Shown here in pieces: positions 1-6,134 of a DNA stretch of 9,001 bases. The notes beneath the pieces were generated by a model. That model was given only the letters and a program-made list of their open reading frames with translations, had not been told where the DNA came from and did no database searches. The stretch comes from Sediminibacterium sp. (GTDB lineage Bacteria; Bacteroidota; Bacteroidia; Chitinophagales; Chitinophagaceae). Where the stretch lies: positions 1-9,001 of the forward strand of contig JALQXE010000111.1 of the NCBI GenBank assembly GCA_023263235.1, read 5' to 3'. Both the position numbers and the translations under genes were made by a program. How positions within the stretch are numbered: position 1 is the first letter of the stretch; each line of letters begins with the position of its first letter.

Positions 1-1
1 T

Positions 2-1606
2 GTTGTTAAAAATCCAAACGACCCTACGTTTGGTGGTAACGTAACTACCGAAGCTGGTATTGCAGCTTATGCAAAAGGTAGCGTTTACTGGAACGGTTTT
101 AACTATGGTAATGGTTGGTTAGGAGATAGTTATTTTTCATTGCCATGGGGTTACCGCGAATTAATGGGTGACGTTGTTGGTGGTGGACAAGGTTCAAATA
201 ACCAAACAACTACAATGGGAGTTCCTGATAGTTTCGTAGCAGATCCAAGTAATGCTGCTGCAACAACTTTCACGAATGCTTCACCTCAGGCTTTAGGTAT
301 TATCCGTGGATTTAACGATCCTGCTTCAACTGCAAACGGAAACAATGCTTTATATTATGAGTGGACTAGCATGTATGCAATGATCAATGGTTGTAACACA
401 GCTCTTGAAATTTTACCAACAATTACTATGTCTGCAGATAAAGCAAAAACAGTTCAAGCTTGGTGTTATTGGTGGAAAGGATATGCATACGCTCAAATTG
501 GTAGTATGTATTATGCTGGTTTAATTCAAGACAAATCTGCTACTATCAATAATAAATTTGTTGATCGTAATGCAATTATTGCTGAATCAGACAAGCAATT
601 AAAATTAGCGCAAACTACTCTTTCTGGTATTGGAAGTCAAGCTGATTACACTTCAATGATGTCTCAATTGATACCTTCTCAAAACCAAGTTGGTTTAGGT
701 GGTGCTCCAACAACAGCACAATTCATTAAGTCAATTAATACTTTATTAGCAAGAAACATACTTGTTAATAAATTAGCTCCTTTTGTAAATGGTAGCACTA
801 GTGCTTCTATTTCAAAAGCTTCAATCCCAGCAATGACTGCTGCTGATTGGGCACAGGTAATTACTTATGCAAATGCAGGTATTGGTCAAGGCGATAATGT
901 ATTTACAGGTCGTTCTTCAAGTGCAAATTCATACTTCTCTGCAACTTCAGGTACGGTAGCTTCTATTGCTGCTGCTTCTAACCAAAATACTACTTATAAA
1001 ATTTCTGAGCGTTTAGTTGCTAACTTCGGTGCAGGTGATTCGCGTTTAGCAAACTTTACAGATGCAAACGGTGTATTCTATGGTGATGCTAACACAAACA
1101 CAACTCGTTGGAGTTTAGTGGATGGTGCTGCTAAAGGATTGTCAGTTCCTGTTTTAGGTTCTAAGCAACCAGGTGGAATTGAAGTATATATTGGACCATC
1201 TTACGAAGAGAACGCTTTAATGTTAGCCGAAGCTAAAATTAGAACTGGTGATGTTGCGGGTGGTGTTGCTTTAATCAACACTGTTCGTACTTTCCAAAAA
1301 GCAGGTGTTGCTGCATTATCAACATCTATCTCTGCAACTGCTGCTTTAACTGAATTAACTAAAGAAAGAGGTGCTGCACTTGCTTTCCGTGGTTTATCTT
1401 GGTTTGATGCAAGACGTTGGGGTTGGACCTATAGCATTGCAAATGGTGGTGGACGTTACGGTGCTACTTTGATTTTTAACAAAGTAGTTTACACAAACGC
1501 AAGAATCAACTACAACTTTATGGACTATTGGGATGTGCCTACAGATGAAACATCTAAGAACACTCCAGCTGCTGGTTCTGCCGCAGTTAAAAATCCTAAT
1601 TGGTAG
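2..1606 (+). CDS. SusD/RagB-family outer-membrane nutrient-binding lipoprotein (5' end missing)
   Basis: SusD-like proteins are surface lipoproteins that cap a SusC TonB-dependent transporter and capture glycans or other oligomers. The frame is open from base 2, so the gene starts outside the window. The TTG at 140 is internal, because the residues before it already read as the mature SusD start (VKNPNDPTFGG). About 534 residues are present; only the signal peptide, lipobox cysteine and a few residues should be missing. The usual family pattern is visible: an early NPN motif, a TPR-like helical middle, ENALMLAEAKIRTGD followed by a LINTVR helix at about bases 1208-1290, and near the C terminus ERGAALAFRG then WFDARRWG (about 1362-1423). 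The stop TAG is followed at once by a second in-frame TAG. The matching susC should lie upstream, outside the window. Glycine is almost always GGT and GGC is nearly absent, unlike the genes downstream, which suggests high expression. The substrate cannot be read from the sequence. Confidence 0.93.
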   Translation, partial: VVKNPNDPTFGGNVTTEAGIAAYAKGSVYWNGFNYGNGWLGDSYFSLPWGYRELMGDVVGGGQGSNNQTTTMGVPDSFVADPSNAAATTFTNASPQALGIIRGFNDPASTANGNNALYYEWTSMYAMINGCNTALEILPTITMSADKAKTVQAWCYWWKGYAYAQIGSMYYAGLIQDKSATINNKFVDRNAIIAESDKQLKLAQTTLSGIGSQADYTSMMSQLIPSQNQVGLGGAPTTAQFIKSINTLLARNILVNKLAPFVNGSTSASISKASIPAMTAADWAQVITYANAGIGQGDNVFTGRSSSANSYFSATSGTVASIAAASNQNTTYKISERLVANFGAGDSRLANFTDANGVFYGDANTNTTRWSLVDGAAKGLSVPVLGSKQPGGIEVYIGPSYEENALMLAEAKIRTGDVAGGVALINTVRTFQKAGVAALSTSISATAALTELTKERGAALAFRGLSWFDARRWGWTYSIANGGGRYGATLIFNKVVYTNARINYNFMDYWDVPTDETSKNTPAAGSAAVKNPNW

Positions 1607-1626
1607 TAGTTACCTTATATGATTTT

Positions 1627-1657
1627 AAAAGGCCCGCGAATTCCGCGGGCCTTTTTT
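1627..1657 (+). terminator. Intrinsic terminator of the SusD-like gene
   Basis: A perfect 8-bp GC stem (GGCCCGCG at 1631-1638 pairing with CGCGGGCC at 1644-1651) encloses a 5-nt AATTC loop. An A-tract precedes it at 1627-1630 and six Ts follow at 1652-1657. It starts about 20 bp after the stop codon, so it should end the SusD transcript. Its sequence is nearly copied at 1713-1744. Confidence 0.93.
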
Positions 1658-1697
1658 ATTTCATCCCCTTAAAAAAATATAAGGGTAAGAAATAAAA
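1654..1697. repeat. Imperfect inverted repeat between the two terminators
   Basis: Bases 1654-1671 pair with 1680-1697, giving 16 pairs and two mismatches (1663/1688 and 1665/1686) around an 8-nt A-rich loop. The inner stem is CCCTTA with TAAGGG. The left arm begins inside the T-run of the first terminator, so this hairpin would partly compete with that terminator's A-U extension. No function is known to me. Confidence 0.6.
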
Positions 1698-1710
1698 CTT
1701 TTTTGATTTT

Positions 1711-1740
1711 TAGGCGCGCGAATTTCGCGCGTCTTTTTTA
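1711..1740 (+). terminator. Second tandem intrinsic terminator
   Basis: The left arm 1713-1720 (GGCGCGCG) pairs with 1726-1733 (CGCGCGTC) with one G-T wobble, around an AATTT loop. Six Ts follow at 1734-1739. It lies 82 bp downstream of the first terminator and 30 bp before the transporter start codon. Either it backs up termination of the SusD transcript, or it sits in the leader of the transporter transcript. Confidence 0.85.
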
Positions 1741-1769
1741 TTTTCCAATAGTTTTCCTATCTTAACAGA

Positions 1770-3089
1770 ATGCAGGAAACAAAAAAACAATTGGGTTTAT
1801 GGACAAGTACTTCGCTTGTAGTAGGTAATATGATTGGCGCTGGCGTATTTATGATGCCTGCTGCATTGGCGCAGTTTGGTGGCATTAGTTTAATAGGTTG
1901 GGTTTGCTCTGCCATTGGCGCTTTTTTAATAGCGAAAGTGTTTTCACATTTATCTAAATTATTACCGGCAGCGGATGGGGGTCCTTATGCCTACTCCCAA
2001 AAAGGGTTAGGTGATTTTGCAGGCTTCTTAGTAGCTTGGGGTTATTTAGTTTCAGTATGGTGCACTAACGCGGCGATTACCGTTTCTTTTATTAGTGCTA
2101 TGAGTACATTTTTTCCTGTATTAGCAATTAATCCATATATTGCCATCGCCACTGGACTTGCCACAATTTGGTTTTTATCTTGGATTAATTCATTGGGCAT
2201 TTTAACTTCTGGCATTTTACAATTAATAACCACCATACTTAAAATAGTCCCCATTGTATTAATAGGACTTGTGGGTTTATTTTATATTCAATGGCATAAT
2301 TTTTTACCGTTTAATGCGAGTGGAACTTCTAGCATTGCTGCAATTACTGCTACAACTACTTTAACATTTTTTGCATTCTTGGGTATTGAGTGTGCAACCA
2401 TTCCTTCGGGTAGTGTGGCTAATTCAGCCGCAACTGTAGCCAAAGCTACTACATTAGGTACCCTCATTGCAACACTCGTATACATTTTAGGCACAGTAAG
2501 TGTGATGGGTATGATTCCTGCGCAACAATTAAAAACAAGTGTCACTCCTTTTGCCGATGCAGCAGTTATTATTTGGGGGCAGGGTGCGAAGTATTGGGTG
2601 AGTGCAGGTGTGGCTATTTCGGCATTTGGCGCTTTAAATGGTTATATTTTAATTCAAGGACAAATGCCTTATGCTGTAGCCAAAGACCAATTGTTCCCCA
2701 AAATCTTTACCCAAAAAAATAAACAAGGAGTGCCGGTTTATGGTATTGTTATTTCAAGCATTTTCGTTTCCATATTTATGGCAATGAATTATACAAAAGG
2801 ATTGGTGGAACAATTTCAATTTTTAATTTTATTAACTACCTCTACGATACTTATTCCGTATGTTTTTTGTACTGCTTCTTATTTACTCCTTCGTTTAAAA
2901 GTAATCAACTTAAGTAATAATAAATTTACTGCAGCCATACTACTGGCTTCCTTAACTTTTTTATTTTGTATTTGGATTATGTTAGGCCTAGGATACGAAA
3001 CAGTGTTTTGGGGTTTTGTGCTTACGATGTCCTCTGTACCTATATATGTTTTTGCTATCTGGAAAAGAGATAAAAACGAAGCAAAATAA
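1770..3089 (+). CDS. APC-superfamily amino-acid transporter, AdiC/PotE-like
   Basis: This is an inner-membrane amino-acid permease or antiporter of 439 residues; AdiC has about 445, and 12 hydrophobic segments fit the APC fold. The TM1 substrate-backbone motif reads GAGVF at 23-27, where AdiC has GSGVF. Against my recall of AdiC, Tyr92 matches Tyr93 and Glu207 matches Glu208 in a GIECA segment (AdiC GVESA). Phe201 replaces Trp202 and Tyr292 replaces Trp293, the two tryptophans that sense and stack on the arginine guanidinium. Other shared stretches are GGPYAY (70-75), MGMIP (246-250) and DQLFPKIF (306-313). A basic amino acid or related substrate is therefore plausible, but the exact substrate is unknown. 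The start ATG has no clear Shine-Dalgarno, which is normal in Bacteroidota. It lies 48 bp upstream of a DDAH-like hydrolase on the same strand, suggesting import coupled to breakdown. No decarboxylase partner is present. Confidence 0.9.
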   Translation: MQETKKQLGLWTSTSLVVGNMIGAGVFMMPAALAQFGGISLIGWVCSAIGAFLIAKVFSHLSKLLPAADGGPYAYSQKGLGDFAGFLVAWGYLVSVWCTNAAITVSFISAMSTFFPVLAINPYIAIATGLATIWFLSWINSLGILTSGILQLITTILKIVPIVLIGLVGLFYIQWHNFLPFNASGTSSIAAITATTTLTFFAFLGIECATIPSGSVANSAATVAKATTLGTLIATLVYILGTVSVMGMIPAQQLKTSVTPFADAAVIIWGQGAKYWVSAGVAISAFGALNGYILIQGQMPYAVAKDQLFPKIFTQKNKQGVPVYGIVISSIFVSIFMAMNYTKGLVEQFQFLILLTTSTILIPYVFCTASYLLLRLKVINLSNNKFTAAILLASLTFLFCIWIMLGLGYETVFWGFVLTMSSVPIYVFAIWKRDKNEAK

Positions 3090-3121
3090 ATTTATTTATT
3101 TTAGTAAATAAATTCTACTAA
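3089..3121. repeat. Overlapping AT-only hairpins between transporter and hydrolase
   Basis: A perfect 10-bp inverted repeat (AATTTATTTA at 3089-3098, TAAATAAATT at 3105-3114) encloses a 6-nt loop and begins on the last base of the transporter stop codon. A second stem (TTAGTA at 3101-3106, TACTAA at 3116-3121) uses part of the first one's loop and right arm, so the two folds exclude each other. It could affect mRNA decay or downstream expression, or bind a protein as DNA. It could also be chance in AT-rich sequence. Confidence 0.5.
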
Positions 3122-3137
3122 CAAAAAATTAATCTTC

Positions 3138-4007
3138 ATGAGTGCGCATTCAGAATTTGGGAAATTAACAAAACTGTTTATTAAAAAAGCATCCGCTGCT
3201 TTTATTGATGATGCTCATATTTCAGCGCATTGGGAAGCGTTAAATTATTTAGGTAAACCTAATATTGATAAAGCGTTAGCAGAGTATGAAGCTTTTGAAC
3301 AAATTTTAAAAGACAATGGCACCGAACTTTTGTATTTCCCCCAGGAGGACTCGGTGAATATGGATTCTATATATTGTAGAGATGCTGCTATTGCAACGAG
3401 CAAGGGAATGATTATTTGCAATATGGGAAAGCATGGTCGTATTAACGAACCTGCTGCTGAACAACATGCCTTTGAAGCAAATGGCATACCAGTATTAGGC
3501 GTAATTAAAGCGCCTGGTACCCTCGAAGGAGGTGATGTTGCTTGGTTAGATGATAAAACACTGGCAGTAGGCCATACTTATAGAACCAATGAGGAAGGTA
3601 TTCGTCAATTGGCAGGCTTATTAGCACCATTGGGAGTAACCGTCTTGCCAGTTTCAATGCCTCATTATAAAGGGCCTTCAGATGTTTTTCATTTAATGTC
3701 CGTGCTTAGTCCTGTTGATAGTAATTTGGCGGTTGTTTATTCTCCATTAATACCTATCATTTTTAGAAATGAATTATTGGCACGTGGCTTTGAATTGGTT
3801 GAAGTGCCAGATACTGAATTTGACAGTATGGGTTGTAATGTATTGGCTTTAGCGCCTCGTGTATGCTTAATGGTAAAAGGAAATCCTATTACAAAACAAA
3901 GACTAGAGAAAGCAGGCTGTAAAGTAATTGAATATGAAGGTGAAGAAATTAGTGTTAAGGGTGGAGGAGGGCCAACATGTTTAACAAGACCAGTAATGCG
4001 TGACTAG
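3138..4007 (+). CDS. DDAH/arginine-deiminase-fold guanidino hydrolase
   Basis: This cytosolic enzyme belongs to the amidinotransferase/deiminase (GME) superfamily, which attacks guanidinium carbon with a catalytic cysteine, for example dimethylarginine or arginine to citrulline. The 289 residues match the size of DDAH enzymes. Aligned by eye to my recall of Pseudomonas aeruginosa DDAH, it keeps the LGKP..KAL stretch (38-47), Asp76 (Asp60), Arg101 (Arg85), Glu130 in LEGGD (Glu114), Arg149 in RTNEEG (Arg132), catalytic His185 in DVFHL (His162) and nucleophile Cys281 in GGGGPTC (Cys249). The substrate-contact Glu65 is Arg81 here (YCRD), giving the RD pair more typical of arginine deiminases. The substrate is therefore uncertain: methylarginine, arginine or another guanidine. 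It follows the AdiC-like transporter by 48 bp, probably in one operon. Its stop is 2 bp from the stop of the opposing acetyltransferase gene. Confidence 0.88.
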   Translation: MSAHSEFGKLTKLFIKKASAAFIDDAHISAHWEALNYLGKPNIDKALAEYEAFEQILKDNGTELLYFPQEDSVNMDSIYCRDAAIATSKGMIICNMGKHGRINEPAAEQHAFEANGIPVLGVIKAPGTLEGGDVAWLDDKTLAVGHTYRTNEEGIRQLAGLLAPLGVTVLPVSMPHYKGPSDVFHLMSVLSPVDSNLAVVYSPLIPIIFRNELLARGFELVEVPDTEFDSMGCNVLALAPRVCLMVKGNPITKQRLEKAGCKVIEYEGEEISVKGGGGPTCLTRPVMRD

Positions 4008-4009
4008 TT

Positions 4010-4564
4010 TTATGCATTCCAATTCCAAAGTACAATATCCCAACCAGTACCTACTTGTTCTATGACGCCAATTGTTTCAAATCCAATTTTTTGATGCATG
4101 CGAATTGATCTTTTATTGGCTTGAGAAATATCGGTTACCAAATATTGGTATTCTTTTGCGTGCAAGTCCTTATAGTATGTATACATTTTAGGGACCCATC
4201 CTTGACCTCTGTGTGACTTCGCAACGCATACCTGTCCAATTAAAATATAATTGCTTTCTTTTAGTAAAGCACCTTTGTATTCAGTAGCATCCAAGGTATT
4301 AAATAAATGATCAAGTTCCGGATGTTCGCCCAACACTGCTTTATTTGTTACAATGGTATAGCCAACAACCTCATCACCCTCTTTTACAATGATGGATGGA
4401 TGAATTTCATGCATTTTTTGCAACAAAGAAAGTTTGTATTCTGATGTTACAAATCCTTCTTTCATGGCTTCTTCTTCCCCAATGATTCTTCTTAAATTAT
4501 TTGTTTGTAATTGTTTTAGTCCAATTAATTCTTGTTGTGTTGACACTAATTTTAATGCTGCCAT
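4010..4564 (-). CDS. GNAT-family N-acetyltransferase
   Basis: This 184-residue cytosolic protein has the GNAT fold, which transfers acetyl from acetyl-CoA to an amine; the substrate is unknown. Motif A is the strand ILIGQVCVAKSHRGQGW (107-123), whose pyrophosphate loop reads R-G-Q-G-W-V. The usual final Gly/Ala of RxxGxG/A is Val124. Motif B is clear, with ISQANKRSIRMHQKIGFE (146-163) giving the N..S...H...GF pattern. An N-terminal helical region (about 10-55) with several charged residues precedes the core strands, including VVGYTIV (66-72). It is the last gene of a minus-strand cluster, starting 6 bp after the CLC stop codon, so it is almost certainly co-transcribed with it. No terminator is visible before the convergent hydrolase gene. 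Confidence 0.85.
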   Translation of the reverse strand: MAALKLVSTQQELIGLKQLQTNNLRRIIGEEEAMKEGFVTSEYKLSLLQKMHEIHPSIIVKEGDEVVGYTIVTNKAVLGEHPELDHLFNTLDATEYKGALLKESNYILIGQVCVAKSHRGQGWVPKMYTYYKDLHAKEYQYLVTDISQANKRSIRMHQKIGFETIGVIEQVGTGWDIVLWNWNA

Positions 4565-4570
4565 GAGTAT

Positions 4571-5818
4571 TTAGATTTTTGAAACACGTTTAATATAGTC
4601 GTATACTTTAAACTTTAAACCTTCTTTTAATTGTGCACTATAAATACCTTCGGGTCCGGATGTAAAATAGGCAATCACTGTTGCAATACCAATAAACATA
4701 CCTGCATCCCATCCAAAAATTTCAATGCCCATAACAATACCTGTTATCGCTGCATGCGTTGCACTAGCAAATACGGCCACAAAGCCCATGCCCGCTAGCA
4801 ATGCAATTGGCAATGGGATAAACCATATTAATACACTGCCTAATGTTGCACCAATAAAAAACAGCGGGGTAACTTCTCCGCCTTTAAATCCTGCACTTAG
4901 TGTGAATGTAGTGAGTAATATTTTGATCATAAAATCATACTGACCTGCCGGTCGTAAAAATGATTCTACAATGGAAGGTATACCCAATCCAATATGTTTT
5001 TGACTGCCTAACATTAGAATTACTAGGATTAAAGTTACTCCACCTATCACTGGTCTCAATAATTCATATTTGATTTTCCTAAAAATAGTAGTCCAAAATT
5101 TTTGCAATTGTGTAAACAAAAAAGCGGCGAGTCCAAATAAAATACCCGCTAATATTGCCCATAAAATATTAATTAAATTAATAGGAGGGATAAAATAGAT
5201 AGCATATGCTGTATGCTGAATTCCCCAATGCGTGCAAGTTAAATGTGCAAGATAGGCGGCTGCAAAACTAGGAATGATATCAGTCCAGTTACAATTTTTA
5301 AACAACATAATTTCCAAAGCAAAAACGGCCCCAGCATAAGGGGTACCAAATACAGCACCAAATCCTGCACTTACACCCATTATTAAGAGTGTATTTCTTT
5401 CCTGGGTATTGAGTTTAAAACTTTTGGTGAACTGATCGGCAATGGCACCACCCATTTGAACTGCAGTGCCTTCTCTACCAGCAGATCCTCCTGCTAAATG
5501 TGTTAAAAGGGTTGTTATAAAAACCAAAGGAGCCATAATAAATGGAACCGCTTCTTTTTTTTCGGCCCTATGTTGTTTGATAATGTAGTTGTTTCCTTTT
5601 TTTGCTTCTTTGCCATATAAATAATACAACCATCCAATGAGTAAGCCAATAATAGGCAAGCTAAAAATAATCCACTCATGTTTTTCTCTGAACTGAGTAA
5701 CTGCATTTAAGGAAACTAAAAAAAAAGCGGTAATGCTGCCTATATAAAATCCGGTGACAATACTTAAAATTGAAAATTTTAATAAATAGTTCAAAAAATT
5801 ATTTTTTACCCAATTCAT
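4571..5818 (-). CDS. CLC-family anion transporter, probable CLC-F fluoride/proton antiporter
   Basis: This is a polytopic inner-membrane protein of 415 residues with the CLC core and no CBS domains. The gating glutamate is Glu116 in GGSAGREGTAVQMGG (110-124), where chloride CLCs typically have GREGP. FGTPYAGAVFALE follows at 157-169. The chloride-binding GSGIP segment is replaced by G-N-N-Y-I (75-79), without the serine. The GxFxP segment reads GFKGGEVTP (310-318) with an inserted glutamate, Glu314, and a tyrosine follows at 393 (GIYS). From my recollection of the family, these substitutions mark CLC-F proteins, which expel fluoride in exchange for protons; spacing of the key residues also fits. 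General annotation would call it a voltage-gated chloride channel. It lies 22 bp downstream of a small membrane-protein gene and 6 bp upstream of the acetyltransferase gene. No fluoride riboswitch is seen upstream. Confidence 0.9.
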   Translation of the reverse strand: MNWVKNNFLNYLLKFSILSIVTGFYIGSITAFFLVSLNAVTQFREKHEWIIFSLPIIGLLIGWLYYLYGKEAKKGNNYIIKQHRAEKKEAVPFIMAPLVFITTLLTHLAGGSAGREGTAVQMGGAIADQFTKSFKLNTQERNTLLIMGVSAGFGAVFGTPYAGAVFALEIMLFKNCNWTDIIPSFAAAYLAHLTCTHWGIQHTAYAIYFIPPINLINILWAILAGILFGLAAFLFTQLQKFWTTIFRKIKYELLRPVIGGVTLILVILMLGSQKHIGLGIPSIVESFLRPAGQYDFMIKILLTTFTLSAGFKGGEVTPLFFIGATLGSVLIWFIPLPIALLAGMGFVAVFASATHAAITGIVMGIEIFGWDAGMFIGIATVIAYFTSGPEGIYSAQLKEGLKFKVYDYIKRVSKI

Positions 5819-5840
5819 TCCTGGTGCAATTTTGTATATA

Positions 5841-6077
5841 CTATTTTTTATTTTTAAAAATCATTACAAAAGCAATAATCACCCATATAATATTCACTAA
5901 CATGGACGGGTATGCCTCATGAAAGTAGGTATTTAAAATAAAGAATAAGCCTCCTATGATATTGGCCAAAACATAGCTTTTGCTCGTTGATTCAAGCCTT
6001 CCGGTTATATTAAGTGCGTAGGAGCCAACTATTAGCACCGAACCTATCCATCCCATTATTTCAACTGCTATATTCAT
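5841..6077 (-). CDS. Small three-helix membrane protein, CBU_0592-like
   Basis: This 78-residue protein has three hydrophobic segments, about 5-24 (EIMGWIGSVLIVGSYAL), 35-52 (YVLANIIGGLFFILNTYF) and 58-74 (MLVNIIWVIIAFVMIF), and ends in a basic tail (KNKK). The pattern of an early GW.G..L...SY.L, then N..GG..F..N and a third helix after a short polar turn resembles the small integral membrane proteins annotated CBU_0592-like. Their function is not known to me. The ATG at 6077 is the only sensible start before the hydrophobic region. It is first in the minus-strand cluster, 22 bp ahead of the CLC gene, so it may be co-expressed with the anion transporter. A functional link is only inferred from position. 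Confidence 0.75.
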   Translation of the reverse strand: MNIAVEIMGWIGSVLIVGSYALNITGRLESTSKSYVLANIIGGLFFILNTYFHEAYPSMLVNIIWVIIAFVMIFKNKK

Positions 6078-6092
6078 TCTTTAAAATTAAGT

Positions 6093-6100
6093 CAAATATG
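6093..6100 (-). promoter_or_regulatory. Possible Bacteroidota -7 element for the minus-strand cluster
   Basis: On the minus strand the bases read CATATTTG, seven of eight matches to the Bacteroidota -7 consensus TAnnTTTG. Transcription from here would start about 10 nt before the small membrane-protein ATG. No convincing -33 TTG/TTTG is seen at the right distance. The divergent region (6078-6134) is only 57 bp and must also serve the carbonic anhydrase gene. Confidence 0.25.
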
Positions 6101-6134
6101 CCTATTTTTACTTAGTAAACGATTATTTGATTTT

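Noticed and set aside
140..142. TTG as start codon of the SusD-like gene
   Set aside because: The frame stays open to base 2 and the upstream residues match the normal beginning of a mature SusD protein.
1741..1769. Promoter directly before the transporter
   Set aside because: TAGTTTTC and TATCTTAA only loosely resemble TAnnTTTG, and no -33 element is at a suitable distance.
2042..2545. Antisense open frames at 2042-2254 and 2288-2545
   Set aside because: They lie wholly inside the transporter gene on the other strand, and their translations show no recognisable domain.
3245..3487. Antisense open frame in the hydrolase gene
   Set aside because: It is fully covered by a gene with intact catalytic motifs and has no features of its own.
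4725..5706. Open frames at 4725-4943 (plus) and 5515-5706 (minus, other frame)
   Set aside because: Both are shadows of the CLC gene, whose motifs run through these positions.
6078..6134. Fluoride riboswitch upstream of the CLC cluster
   Set aside because: The 57-bp region read on the minus strand lacks the conserved GGNGAUGG-type core and is too short for a full motif plus leader.
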